Source of the DNA: CAZLKT01 sp964560205
GTDB lineage: Bacteria > Pseudomonadota > Alphaproteobacteria > Holosporales > Holosporaceae
Assembly (NCBI GenBank): GCA_964560205.1
Contig: CAZLKT010000008.1
Coordinates: forward strand, 1 to 37,125
Length of the DNA: 37,125 nt
Reading direction: 5' to 3'
Below, one piece after another: positions 24,530 through 33,707 of this stretch. Every line of letters starts with the position of its first letter. Positions within the stretch are counted from its first letter, which is position 1. Both the position numbers and the translations under genes were made by a program. The notes under the pieces are model-generated. The model saw nothing but the letters and a program-made list of their open reading frames with translations. It was not told the DNA's origin and did no database searches.

Positions 24530-24558
24530 ATTGTACAAAAAAGTTTTCTCCTTGTCAC
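24530..24558 (-). promoter_or_regulatory. Putative promoter of tRNA-Leu and tig
   Basis: On the minus strand GTGACA (24553-24558) and TACAAT (24530-24535) are 17 bases apart, both 5 of 6 matches to the sigma-70 consensus. The start point would be about 8 bases before the mature tRNA 5' end, which is suitable for a short leader trimmed by RNase P. Confidence 0.6.
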
Positions 24559-24571
24559 TATCCCCCGGGAA

Positions 24572-24598
24572 AGCTTTTTTCCACAGGAGAAAAAAGCT
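24572..24598 (-). terminator. Inverted repeat after hppA, possible terminator
   Basis: AGCTTTTTTC (24572-24581) and GAAAAAAGCT (24589-24598) form a 10-bp stem with a 7-base loop, 20 bases past the hppA stop and just upstream of the tRNA-Leu promoter. The T run lies within the stem rather than after it, so it is not a classical terminator. Confidence 0.4.
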
Positions 24599-24617
24599 GT
24601 TCCACAAAGAACGCTCA

Positions 24618-26735
24618 TTACAAAAAGCCCAAGAACAAAAGCGCCACAAGGTTAATGATTTTGATAAGCGCATTAATGGCTGGACCAGCGGTATCCTTAT
24701 ATGGATCCCCAACGGTATCACCTATCACTGCCGCTTTATGTGCATCAGATCCTTTTCCACCATGGTGACCTTCTTCAATATATTTTTTTGCATTATCCCA
24801 CGCGCCACCACCCGACGTCATGGAAACCGCCAAAAAGAATCCCGTTAAAATCACTCCGAGGAGGGCTCCACCGAGACACAAAAACCCAGATGCTCTTCCT
24901 CCAATCCACCACACGATGGCATAAAGTGCCACAGGAAAAAGCACGGGCAAAAGCGATGGAAGCACCATGGCATGAATGGATGCTTTGGTCAAAATATCCA
25001 CCGCACGTCTGTAGTCTGGCTTTCCAACGCCCTCTAAAATGCCTTTTATTTCTCGAAACTGACGGCGCACCTCTTCCACCACCGCCGTAGCCGCTCGACC
25101 AACAGCTTTCATCCCCATGGATGCAAAAAGATACGGTACAACGCCACCAAGAAATAATCCTGCCACCACAAAGGGATCATCCAACTTAAAGATTAAAACA
25201 AGATCAGGAAAATAATATCGAAGCTCCTCCGCATAAGCACCAAACAATACCAAGGAGGCCAACCCAGCGGAGCCAATGGCGTACCCCTTGGTTACTGCCT
25301 TTGTTGTATTTCCCACTGCATCCAAAGCATCGGTTACCTTACGCACGTCTTCCGGGAGACCAGACATTTCTGCAATTCCTCCGGCATTATCTGTAACAGG
25401 ACCATAGGCGTCTAGTGCCACAATCATGGCAGAAACCGCTAACATGGAGGCTGCAGCCAAGGAAATACCATATAAACCGTACAGGATATATGCCCCAAGC
25501 ATGGCAGCACACACCACAACAGTGGGCAAAAAACATGCTTCCATGGAAACAGCAAGCCCTTGAATAAGGTTCGTACCTGCTCCAGATGTGGATGATTCTG
25601 CAATGCGACGTACAGGGGCATAGTGTGTGGAAGTATAGTATTCAGTAATCCATACGAGCAAAGCCGTTAATCCCATACCAATGGCCACACATGCAAAAAG
25701 TTTTTGTGCCTCCAGTGTTGCACCAAAAAAGCCAAAGGTGAGCACGCCCACACCAAGAAGAGAAAAAATCAACGATGCCAAAAGCCCTTTATACAGTGCA
25801 TGCATAACATTTTGTTTTGCTCCCAGACGCACAAAATTCCCCCCCAGCAAACATCCCAAAAGACATACACCGCTTACCACCATGGGATACAAAATACCCA
25901 CAGGATGAGACAACCCTGCAGGAACTGCTAAAAAGGCAATTTGTATGGACGCCACCAATGTCACCACGTATGTTTCAAAAAGATCCGCCCCCATTCCAGC
26001 GCAATCCCCCACATTATCCCCCACATTATCTGCAATAACAGCGGGGTTTCGTGGATCATCTTCGGGAATACCAGCCTCCACCTTTCCCACAAGATCTGCA
26101 CCCACATCCGCACCCTTTGTAAAAATCCCCCCTCCCAAACGAGCAAAAATAGAAATAAGAGATGCGCCAAAACCAAGAGCCATCAAAGCTTTCATCATAT
26201 GTGGGATGGACAGCTGGCACATGTGCAAGAAGATGAAATATCCACAGACACCCAAAAGTCCGAGGCCCGCCACCAAAAAGCCCGTGACGGAACCAGCCCG
26301 AAAAGAGACATGCAACCCTCGGGCTAAACCTTGACGAGACGCCTCTGCAGTACGCACATTGGCACGCACAGATATGGCCATACCAATGCACCCGCTCAGC
26401 CCCGAAAGCACCGCCCCCAAAAAGAATCCAAAGGCTACGTAGCATCCAAGTCCCCACCACAACACACCACCAATGACCAGCCCAACCACAAAAATCGTGG
26501 TGTACTGCCGCATCATGTATGCCTTCGCTCCTTCTTGAATGGCTTTGGCAATGGTAATCATTTTGTCATTGCCGGCTGGAAGACGAAGAATACTTCGGGC
26601 AGTCCAGAGACTGTAAACAATGGCAATCAAAGCTACGTAGAAAACGCCAGCAATAGCTAAAGACCAAAAGGGATCAGTTCCACACATGGACTCTAAAAAA
26701 GACAATTTCTTCACTATATTATTGAAATATTCCAT
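24618..26735 (-). CDS. hppA: Membrane-bound proton-translocating pyrophosphatase, K+-independent type
   Basis: An integral membrane pump that couples hydrolysis of pyrophosphate to proton export. The 705-residue product is hydrophobic throughout (about 16 helices expected). The substrate site is clear: DVGADLVGKVEAGIPEDDP and DNVGDNVGDCAGMGADLFE (about 210-260), then DAYGPVTDNAGGIAEM and, near the C-terminus, GDTVGDPYKDTAGPA. The motif GNTTKAVTKG (about 477) carries Lys after GNTT; known K+-independent enzymes have Lys here and K+-dependent ones Ala, so this should be the K+-independent class. GGAGG precedes the ATG. It lies 49 bases after pdhC and is probably in the same transcript. Confidence 0.95.
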   Translation of the reverse strand: MEYFNNIVKKLSFLESMCGTDPFWSLAIAGVFYVALIAIVYSLWTARSILRLPAGNDKMITIAKAIQEGAKAYMMRQYTTIFVVGLVIGGVLWWGLGCYVAFGFFLGAVLSGLSGCIGMAISVRANVRTAEASRQGLARGLHVSFRAGSVTGFLVAGLGLLGVCGYFIFLHMCQLSIPHMMKALMALGFGASLISIFARLGGGIFTKGADVGADLVGKVEAGIPEDDPRNPAVIADNVGDNVGDCAGMGADLFETYVVTLVASIQIAFLAVPAGLSHPVGILYPMVVSGVCLLGCLLGGNFVRLGAKQNVMHALYKGLLASLIFSLLGVGVLTFGFFGATLEAQKLFACVAIGMGLTALLVWITEYYTSTHYAPVRRIAESSTSGAGTNLIQGLAVSMEACFLPTVVVCAAMLGAYILYGLYGISLAAASMLAVSAMIVALDAYGPVTDNAGGIAEMSGLPEDVRKVTDALDAVGNTTKAVTKGYAIGSAGLASLVLFGAYAEELRYYFPDLVLIFKLDDPFVVAGLFLGGVVPYLFASMGMKAVGRAATAVVEEVRRQFREIKGILEGVGKPDYRRAVDILTKASIHAMVLPSLLPVLFPVALYAIVWWIGGRASGFLCLGGALLGVILTGFFLAVSMTSGGGAWDNAKKYIEEGHHGGKGSDAHKAAVIGDTVGDPYKDTAGPAINALIKIINLVALLFLGFL

Positions 26736-26784
26736 AAAAAATTTCCTCCTTTTCTATAAAATCGCCTATGAATAACAGTAAACC

Positions 26785-28050
26785 CTAAGCACACAACATC
26801 AGCAAGGGGCATTCCACATATTTTTTGAAAGTCATAAGAAAACGAGAGGCCACGGCCCCATCCACTAAGCGATGATCTGCAGACAAACAGGCCCTCATCA
26901 CTGGGGCCACAGAAAGATGACCGTGAAGGGCCACAGGCTTTTCAATGCTGGCACCAACGGCGAGAATACCTGCATGGGGCGGGTTAATAATGGCCTGCAC
27001 ATCTTCTATACCAAACATTCCAAGATTGGAAAAAGTCAGGGCACCTCCTTGAAACTCTTGGGGACGCAAACTTTGATTCCGAGCCCTGTGAATGAGATCC
27101 TTCAGCTGAGACACCATCTCTACAAAAGAGATCTGGGCCGCACGACGCACCACAGGTGTAAAAAGCCCTCCTTCCACAGAAACCGCCACCGCCACATCCA
27201 CATCATCATATCGCACAATATGGTCCTCTCCCCACACACTGTTCATCTCTGGCACATCTCGAAGAGCAATGGCACACGCACGCACCAAAAAATCATTAAT
27301 GGAGAAAAGTTTAGAGTTGTGCACATTATTCAAAGACTGCCGAGTGTTTAAAAGCTCGGTCATAAGGCACTCCACCGCAATATAAAAATGGGGGATAGTG
27401 CCCTTAGAATGCATCAACCGTTGGGCAATGGTTTTTCTCATGGGTGTGAGGGGAATACGCTGGGCACCCTCCGAAGAGTCTTGGATGGATGATGGAAACG
27501 CTTTTTGTCCTGACGCCCTAAAAGCCTCAATGTCTCTTTTGATAATGCGCCCGGACGGCCCTGACCCAGAAAGATGCTCCACCGATATGTGATGAATTTC
27601 TGCAAGCCTTTTAGCCAAAGGAGAAATGCGACGACGAGTGGTGAAGTCCCCAGGTAATGGTTTGGTTTCTTCCTCATAGGGCGTCTTCGTCTGCTGTGAT
27701 GGTGATGTAGACAGTGATTCTGATGCAGCAGGGGGAACATTCTCTTTTATCTCCTCTTCAGAAGTAGAGACACCCGCTATCTCCCTGGCAATATCTTCCT
27801 CCGTATCATTTTTTTCTTTCAAAATGGCCAGCACCGATCCCACTGGAACGCCGTTGGTACCTCCGGGAACGAAAATGTGCACCAAGGTGCCATCATCCAC
27901 GGCTTCCATTTCCATCACTGCCTTGTCAGTTTCAATCTCTAAGAGCACATCACCACATTTCACAAGATCCCCAAGATCTTTTTTCCACCGTACCAAATGG
28001 CCCTCGGTCATAGTGGGGGAAAGGGTTGGCATAAGGATGCGAACAGACAT
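26785..28050 (-). CDS. pdhC: Pyruvate dehydrogenase E2, dihydrolipoyl acetyltransferase
   Basis: The core enzyme of the pyruvate dehydrogenase complex, transferring the acetyl group to CoA. One lipoyl domain (1-80) carries the lipoylated Lys-43 in ETDKAV. A flexible linker of Ser, Glu and Pro follows. The peripheral-subunit-binding domain (about 141-176) reads RISPLAKRLA...GPSGRIIKRDI. The catalytic domain ends with the HxxxD motif His-393 to Asp-397 (DHRLVDG). CAGGAG precedes the ATG. At 421 residues it is the usual single-lipoyl form of alphaproteobacteria. It follows pdhB by 18 bases. Confidence 0.95.
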   Translation of the reverse strand: MSVRILMPTLSPTMTEGHLVRWKKDLGDLVKCGDVLLEIETDKAVMEMEAVDDGTLVHIFVPGGTNGVPVGSVLAILKEKNDTEEDIAREIAGVSTSEEEIKENVPPAASESLSTSPSQQTKTPYEEETKPLPGDFTTRRRISPLAKRLAEIHHISVEHLSGSGPSGRIIKRDIEAFRASGQKAFPSSIQDSSEGAQRIPLTPMRKTIAQRLMHSKGTIPHFYIAVECLMTELLNTRQSLNNVHNSKLFSINDFLVRACAIALRDVPEMNSVWGEDHIVRYDDVDVAVAVSVEGGLFTPVVRRAAQISFVEMVSQLKDLIHRARNQSLRPQEFQGGALTFSNLGMFGIEDVQAIINPPHAGILAVGASIEKPVALHGHLSVAPVMRACLSADHRLVDGAVASRFLMTFKKYVECPLLMLCA

Positions 28051-28068
28051 GACATACTCCTGAAAGGG

Positions 28069-29070
28069 TTAGCTCTTATAACACACTTTACAAACGGCAT
28101 CCACCACTTGAGATGGCTTTGGAAGAGACACACTTTCCAGATTTTTCGCATAGGGCAAGGGAATATCCAGACCTGTGACGCGGGCCACAGGCGCATCCAA
28201 ATCATCAAACCCAAGCTCCAGAGCTTGCGCCATTATTTCCGATGCTATGCCACATACAGGCCACCCCTCTTCCACCACCACTAATCTATTGGTGGTCCGG
28301 AGGGAATCAAGAATGGTCTCCATATCCAAAGGACGAAGAGAGAGAAGGTCAATGACATCAGCCTCTATACCATGCTCCGCGGACAAAATCTCTGCAGCCT
28401 GCAAGCAGACATCCACCATGAGAGAAAATCCCACAAGGGTGACATCATTTCCATGACGTCGCACAAGAGCTTTGTCCAAGGGCCACACTTCTGGAAAAGA
28501 AGGGTCCATAGGAAAGGACCGACCATATAAAATTTCATTTTCCAAAAACACCACAGGATTGGGATCTCTAATGGCAGCTTTGAGCAAACCTTTAGCGCTT
28601 GCAGAATCATAGGGGGCCACCACACGAAGACCCGGGCAATGGGCATACCAACTGCCGTAACACTGAGAATGTTGTGCCGCCACTCGAGAGGCTGCTCCAT
28701 TAGGGCCGCGAAAAACAATGGGACAAGACACCTTCCCCCCGGACATGTACAACGTCTTTGCTGCAGAGTTGAGAATATGGTCGATGGCCTGCATGGAAAA
28801 ATTAAAACTCATAAACTCTACCACGGGACGCAAACCGAGAAACGCGGCCCCAACACCAATGCCAGAGAATCCGTACTCTGAAATGGGGGTATCCACCACA
28901 CGTTGGGGCCCAAACTTCTCCAAAAGTCCTTGACTGACCTTATATGCCCCCTGATACTCCGCCACCTCCTCTCCCATGAGGAAAACAGTGGGGTCCAGAC
29001 TCATTTCTTCTTCAAGAGCCTCACACAAGGCTTTTCGAACTGTTAGTACAGGCAACTCTGCCATACGCAT
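28069..29070 (-). CDS. pdhB: Pyruvate dehydrogenase E1 component, beta subunit
   Basis: The beta chain of the alpha2-beta2 E1 enzyme, which decarboxylates pyruvate with thiamine diphosphate. Typical segments are MGEEVAEYQGAYKVSQGLLEKFG, DTPISEYGFSGIGVGAA (with the Glu that activates thiamine diphosphate), FRGPNGAASRVAAQHSQ and VVEEGWPVCGIASEI. It is 333 residues long without the N-terminal lipoyl domain that some alphaproteobacteria have fused here. There is no clear ribosome-binding site; an ATG at 29064 is an alternative start. The E1 alpha gene, normally directly upstream, is absent from this window. Confidence 0.93.
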   Translation of the reverse strand: MRMAELPVLTVRKALCEALEEEMSLDPTVFLMGEEVAEYQGAYKVSQGLLEKFGPQRVVDTPISEYGFSGIGVGAAFLGLRPVVEFMSFNFSMQAIDHILNSAAKTLYMSGGKVSCPIVFRGPNGAASRVAAQHSQCYGSWYAHCPGLRVVAPYDSASAKGLLKAAIRDPNPVVFLENEILYGRSFPMDPSFPEVWPLDKALVRRHGNDVTLVGFSLMVDVCLQAAEILSAEHGIEADVIDLLSLRPLDMETILDSLRTTNRLVVVEEGWPVCGIASEIMAQALELGFDDLDAPVARVTGLDIPLPYAKNLESVSLPKPSQVVDAVCKVCYKS

Positions 29071-29181
29071 CTACACATGCCACACAAGGTCCCATCATGG
29101 TAGCAAGTGTTGCAAAGAACATCAAGATATCTGCCACATGTTTTTTATATGGTTTTTTCAGACAGAACACCTGCGGTCGAA

Positions 29182-29206
29182 AGGGGAGCACGGTAATTGC
29201 TCCCCT
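29182..29206 (-). terminator. Perfect 9-bp hairpin between the large repeat protein gene and pdhB
   Basis: AGGGGAGCA (29182-29190) and TGCTCCCCT (29198-29206) form a perfect 9-bp GC-rich stem with a 7-base loop. On the minus strand it lies 63 bases past the stop of the 1013-residue protein and is followed by only three T residues. It probably ends that transcript, though it could be bidirectional. Confidence 0.55.
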
Positions 29207-29269
29207 CTCCATGAATAGTGCATGTGACCTTTCATGTATTTTTCTTGTGAAGCGAAGTTATGAGGCCCC

Positions 29270-32200
29270 TTATCCTCTCTGTGAGTCCCTCAGTATTTTC
29301 TCCTCCACAGATGGGGCTTGTCTTTTGCCAAATGACGCCTCCTCCTCTTCTGAAATAAGAATAGACTTCTGCATGTGGGAATCATCCAAGAAACCTGATG
29401 CATCAATGGGTTTCTGTCCTGGGGCTTCCTTTTTTTCAAGACGAGAGATGTGCTGAGCATCATCTTTTTCTTCAACAGCATCTTTTTCTTCAACAACCAC
29501 TTTATTGCTATCATGGAAAATAATACTATAGTCGGCAAGATTTTTTTCCATATCTGCACGCTCAGCAGGAGAAAGCTCCCTCTCACTCCTATCTCCTCCC
29601 TTCATTTTCATATAAAGCTTTGGACCTCTATTTTGAGGAGGTGATTCCACTCTTTTTTGTTTTAGGTCAGCTGCTTTTTTCATCATTCTCATGGAAGGGA
29701 TTTCTGACAGCTTTCTTGCTAAAATATCCGCCTTAGATTCCTTGATAGGATTTTTTGCAGGCACAGGACCAAATTGTATGGGCCCCCCTTTCAGCTCCTC
29801 TATCTTTTGATAACTCTGTTTTAAAACATTCACACCATCCACAATCTCTGGTGAATAACTCCATGATGATATGTTGCTTTCCTGTTGGGCCTTTTGTTTT
29901 ATACATTGGGATGCTTTTAACACATACTCAGAAATTTCCCTATATTTTTTATAGAGATTTTTTTCTGCAGCAGGACACACCATACTTTCCACAGCACCCT
30001 CTAGTTTCTGAAGAGATATAACGGAGTCTCTTGAGAGAAGGTCCTTCTTTTCAAGCTCTATCACGGATTCTTTTATGGCATTTTGCAGAGCATTAGCCCT
30101 CGCCATATACGACTCACGCAGCTCCTGAGATGTTTGTGCGAAACTGTCATCAAGCCGAGATGGAAAAATACTTTCTGCAAAACGGCCTCCAAGTTGATCA
30201 TAGCGTGCCTTCAGCTCATCAATTCTTTCAAGGCTATGCCTGAGGTCGCTTAACATATTTTCTTGTATATCCTGACTTGGCCTCTGAGAAAGATTTTGTC
30301 TTTTTTCCTGCACATCACGTACGATTTTGAGCACATCTTCGGCGACGTGACCTATACTTTGCTTTTGAAGAGTCACCGTCATCATCTCCTTCGCCGTATC
30401 TTCTGCTTCTTGAAGACGAGCCATGGACTTATCCAGAGAGGTGTTTTTGTTGTCTATATCTGTAATAATGGACTTTAAGGTCTCCTGCAGAGCATCCACT
30501 TTTATCATAGACATGCCCAGTGTCTGGGGCGATGTGATAATTGCAAGAGGAGGAGGCGCCTCCTTCACAAAACTATCACTACGCTGCAAATCTTGGGTGT
30601 CACTTTTTCTCACCTCAGCTTTTTGCACCACAGGATCCTGTAAAGAGGCTCCAGGATGCACGGGAACACCAGTGTACTGCTCCTGGAGACGTGCTTGCAA
30701 AGTTTTTTTCATTTTTTCAAGTCCTTTATGCGCATCATTTAAGTTATATACAGCATCTTGTTTGACCTCTTTGAAAGAAGGTCCACCGACATTCTTCAGC
30801 TGATCTTGTACATAGTTTATTTTTTTCACCACCTCTCGTCCGTTCTTTCTTACCTCATGCCCTGCAGGAACATGGGCAGAAGTTGGAAGCCACTCTTTCA
30901 CAATACTTTGGGTCTTTTGAAGAAACTGTGAAATTTTCGTTAAGGGGTGAGTGCCTTTCCGAAGATACTGCATGGAATTTTTCAACTCTTGTTGCGCACA
31001 TTTCACTTTCTTCAATCCCTCTTGCAGAGGATCTTCATGGGTCCATTTATTATAAAGGGAGAGACCAAGGGTACCGAGAAGTCCTTTATATCCAAAAAGA
31101 AAACCGGGCAACCCGTATGCAAGGGCAGCCAATGCTTCATGAAAGCATTTTTTTGTCAGAGAGTCCCTCGAAAAGAGGGCATGAAATGTACTCCAGTGAT
31201 ATGCTCCAATGCACATGCCCAAGATACCTTCAAACACATGCGTGCCGAGGGGAAAAAAGTTCAAAGCTACACCAAGCGCCAGGGAGGCACCAGTGTCCTT
31301 CCACATAATCTTTCCAGTTTGGAGATATTGTCGAATGGACCTTCCTGTCTCTAAATAAGACTGCAGGGAAAAAGCACCATTCACCATAAAAAGCGACATC
31401 ATATGACTCAGAGCACCATAGGTGATTTTCTCTCTCAACACACCAGGTTTATTATGAGAACTGCTATTCTGGGGGGTATTTTTCTGCTTTTTTTCTTCCT
31501 GTTGAGAGGGCAAAGGTGCCTGTTGAAAAGAGTCATGCGAATTTTCCTGGGCGTAACAGACATCCAATCCTTCTTCAAAAAGATCTGATGTGCCCTCTTT
31601 TTCTTCTTTCTCCTCAATAGAAGAGATATTTTCTTGTCTTATCCCCTGAACAGAATGAGTGGTAACACCAAAGATATCTTTGGTATCCTGGGAAAAAAAA
31701 TAGCTTTTTATCAAACCTGCTACGCCAATAATCCCCGTCATTTTACACAAATTTTTTGCAAAATTATATCTAAGATCTTGCGTTTTTTGAGGAGTCTTCC
31801 GGAGGGCAGCTTTCTGTATAGCAGAACCAGGTTTCGCAGAAGGATGTTTCAGCGCTATGGATGTCTGAACAGGTTTTTTTTCCTGAGGGGGACTTTTCTT
31901 CACAGAGGGGGAGATATTCTTCTGTGGAGCACCACCAAGAATAGATACTTTTCCCGGCTGCACAGGGTTCACCATAGGAGTGTGATAGACAGTCACCTTA
32001 GGTCTTTGTAGAGCTGGACTATTTTTTCTTACTGCTCTTACAGGAACCGCTGCTTTTTGAACCACCACATTCCTTCTTGCTGGTCTTACTGCAACTCCAG
32101 CTTTTTGAACCGCCACATTCCTTCCTGCTGCTCTTACTGCAACTCCAGCTTTTTGAAGTACTGTATTCCTTCCTGTGGGTCTTGTTGCAACCATAGGTTT

Positions 32201-32311
32201 TCCTCTAGCTGCATTTTTCCTCACAGCTCTTCGCTGCAACGCGGAGGCCTCCTGCAAAGCATGCATGGACAATATCGTAAAAACAGTCATCTTCAAAAAA
32301 TTTTTTCTCAT
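29270..32311 (-). CDS. Large exported repeat, membrane and coiled-coil protein (1013 residues)
   Basis: I do not recognise this protein. The ATG at 32311 is preceded by GGAGAGG, which overlaps the codons of an upstream ATG at 32329 and so favours the inner start. A signal peptide (about 1-25) ends ASA. A basic region with four repeats of about 16 residues follows (units of the type AVRAAGRNVAVQKAGV, about 41-105), then a Pro- and Lys-rich stretch. Hydrophobic segments lie at about 196-207 and 303-400 (three or four helices, e.g. GVALNFFPLGTHVFEGILG). The C-terminal 550 residues are helical and charged with several predicted coiled coils (LKSIITDIDNKNTSLDKSM, ERIDELKARYDQLG). Basic repeats, a central hydrophobic hairpin and long coiled coils would suit a secreted host-membrane or surface protein; this is inference. 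It interrupts the place where pdhA would be expected. Confidence 0.75.
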   Translation of the reverse strand: MRKNFLKMTVFTILSMHALQEASALQRRAVRKNAARGKPMVATRPTGRNTVLQKAGVAVRAAGRNVAVQKAGVAVRPARRNVVVQKAAVPVRAVRKNSPALQRPKVTVYHTPMVNPVQPGKVSILGGAPQKNISPSVKKSPPQEKKPVQTSIALKHPSAKPGSAIQKAALRKTPQKTQDLRYNFAKNLCKMTGIIGVAGLIKSYFFSQDTKDIFGVTTHSVQGIRQENISSIEEKEEKEGTSDLFEEGLDVCYAQENSHDSFQQAPLPSQQEEKKQKNTPQNSSSHNKPGVLREKITYGALSHMMSLFMVNGAFSLQSYLETGRSIRQYLQTGKIMWKDTGASLALGVALNFFPLGTHVFEGILGMCIGAYHWSTFHALFSRDSLTKKCFHEALAALAYGLPGFLFGYKGLLGTLGLSLYNKWTHEDPLQEGLKKVKCAQQELKNSMQYLRKGTHPLTKISQFLQKTQSIVKEWLPTSAHVPAGHEVRKNGREVVKKINYVQDQLKNVGGPSFKEVKQDAVYNLNDAHKGLEKMKKTLQARLQEQYTGVPVHPGASLQDPVVQKAEVRKSDTQDLQRSDSFVKEAPPPLAIITSPQTLGMSMIKVDALQETLKSIITDIDNKNTSLDKSMARLQEAEDTAKEMMTVTLQKQSIGHVAEDVLKIVRDVQEKRQNLSQRPSQDIQENMLSDLRHSLERIDELKARYDQLGGRFAESIFPSRLDDSFAQTSQELRESYMARANALQNAIKESVIELEKKDLLSRDSVISLQKLEGAVESMVCPAAEKNLYKKYREISEYVLKASQCIKQKAQQESNISSWSYSPEIVDGVNVLKQSYQKIEELKGGPIQFGPVPAKNPIKESKADILARKLSEIPSMRMMKKAADLKQKRVESPPQNRGPKLYMKMKGGDRSERELSPAERADMEKNLADYSIIFHDSNKVVVEEKDAVEEKDDAQHISRLEKKEAPGQKPIDASGFLDDSHMQKSILISEEEEASFGKRQAPSVEEKILRDSQRG
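32031..32190. repeat. 48-base tandem repeats in the large repeat protein gene
   Basis: About three and a half units of 48 bases with a common core (CAACTCCAGCTTTTTGAA on the plus strand) encode the 16-residue basic repeats near the N-terminus. Two central units are nearly identical, so copying was recent; the outer units have drifted. Confidence 0.75.
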
Positions 32312-32440
32312 ATCCTCTCCTCTCTTCATTTTTTATGTAAATTTTTATATAAGCCTTTCTTCTTATAAAAAGAAGAACATAATCACAACACATAATGCAT
32401 GCGATAATATGTCCTTCCAACGTACAGAGAGAAATCTTTT

Positions 32441-32617
32441 TTACTTCTCCTCTTCTTTCTTCTCATCAGAGTCTGTTTTTTCTATTTCCTTTTCTTCTGT
32501 CTTTTCCTCTCTTGTCTCTTCTGTTTTCGTCACAGTCTTATCTTTCTTCCCCCAGCAGCCCGCCAACAAAATCGACGTCATGCCAAGAGCAAACACTGTA
32601 AAAATTCCTTTCTTCAT
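32441..32617 (-). CDS. Small highly charged lipoprotein (58 residues)
   Basis: I start it at 32617, where AAGGG lies 9 bases upstream. A signal peptide ends SILLAGC, with Cys-22 as the lipid-attachment site. The mature part has only 37 residues and is almost entirely Lys, Glu, Asp and Thr (KTEETREEKTEEKEIEK). Such short lipoproteins are often small surface or spacer proteins; no function can be assigned. The gene lies between prmC and the large repeat protein on the same strand. Confidence 0.7.
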   Translation of the reverse strand: MKKGIFTVFALGMTSILLAGCWGKKDKTVTKTEETREEKTEEKEIEKTDSDEKKEEEK

Positions 32618-32723
32618 TATAAAATACCCTTTGTAAAAGGTCCACAGTACGATTAGTATCAAAAATATCCCAAAAATTCAAGAAGAAATTCGCTTTTTTG
32701 CGAGAGCAGAACAAACCATGGCC

Positions 32724-33629
32724 TCATAATGGACGAAAAGATGCGATACAGTACCTATCCCTGTGACACAAATCTTGATGGATGATGACATAGGGAAAAA
32801 GTATGGACGCCATTTTTTTTACGCTTGCTCCTTGTGATGCACCTATTTCCAGCACCACAAATCCATTGGGGGCCAAATAATTTTCCACACCAGAAAAAAT
32901 TTTTCTATAGGCTGAAAGACCATCATCACCACCATCTAAAGCCAACGACGGGTCCCACGCAGTCACCATGGGAGAAAGGTGATGCATATCTTCATGGGGT
33001 ATGTAGGGAGGATTGCTGACAACACACACAAATTTTTCTTCAGGACAAGGAATGTTCTCCCACCAATTACTTTGTATCCACTGTACGTTGTGAGATGCAC
33101 CTAAGGCACGAGCATTGGCCTGTGCACAGGGAAACACTCTTTCCTCCACATCGCTCCCCATTCCTCTCAACTGTGGAAATGTCCTTATAATACTCAAAAG
33201 AATGCAACCCGTCCCCGTCCCCATATCAAGAATATGTCCCCCAGAGAGAAAAAGATCCCCTCCCACACGAAGAGCGTGCTCCACCACACCTTCTGTTTCT
33301 GGACGAGGGTCCAGAGTCCATGGATTTATGGAAAAAAAATTTTTCCAAAAAAACTTTTTCCCCACACTGCGGCTCAGAGGTTTATGCTGATAAAAAAATG
33401 CTGTAAGGTATGCATTCAGTGTATCAAGGTCCGGACATATTTCCTGGAGACAACACACCCATTGTGTGGGCGAAAGATGACATATTTCTTGCACCCACCA
33501 CTTAGCATGCCTCCACGCCTCTTCTGGAGAAAAATCACCCATACTCTGAAAAAGAATACTCACTTGTTTCGTAACATGAAGAATGCTTCCCTTTTTCACA
33601 AAAGGATGCGGAGGCTGATCCATCATCAT
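32724..33629 (-). CDS. prmC: Peptide chain release factor N5-glutamine methyltransferase
   Basis: PrmC methylates the Gln of the GGQ motif in release factors RF1 and RF2. The N-terminal helical domain recruits the factor. The methyltransferase domain shows the AdoMet motif ILDMGTGTGCILLS and the catalytic NPPY motif (VVSNPPYIPHED). RPETE before the AdoMet motif and ALDGGDDGLSAYR after NPPY are characteristic. The start is uncertain: three consecutive ATGs at 33629-33621 and no clear ribosome-binding site; I take the first. It is divergent from dnaB. The usual partner prfA is not adjacent. Confidence 0.92.
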   Translation of the reverse strand: MMMDQPPHPFVKKGSILHVTKQVSILFQSMGDFSPEEAWRHAKWWVQEICHLSPTQWVCCLQEICPDLDTLNAYLTAFFYQHKPLSRSVGKKFFWKNFFSINPWTLDPRPETEGVVEHALRVGGDLFLSGGHILDMGTGTGCILLSIIRTFPQLRGMGSDVEERVFPCAQANARALGASHNVQWIQSNWWENIPCPEEKFVCVVSNPPYIPHEDMHHLSPMVTAWDPSLALDGGDDGLSAYRKIFSGVENYLAPNGFVVLEIGASQGASVKKMASILFPYVIIHQDLCHRDRYCIASFRPL

Positions 33630-33707
33630 AAAAGTACACAACAAAAAGGGTAGTCACAGCGTTCAGATCTTTTTATACTATGAACAACGATATTTGTGAA
33701 TGGTACC

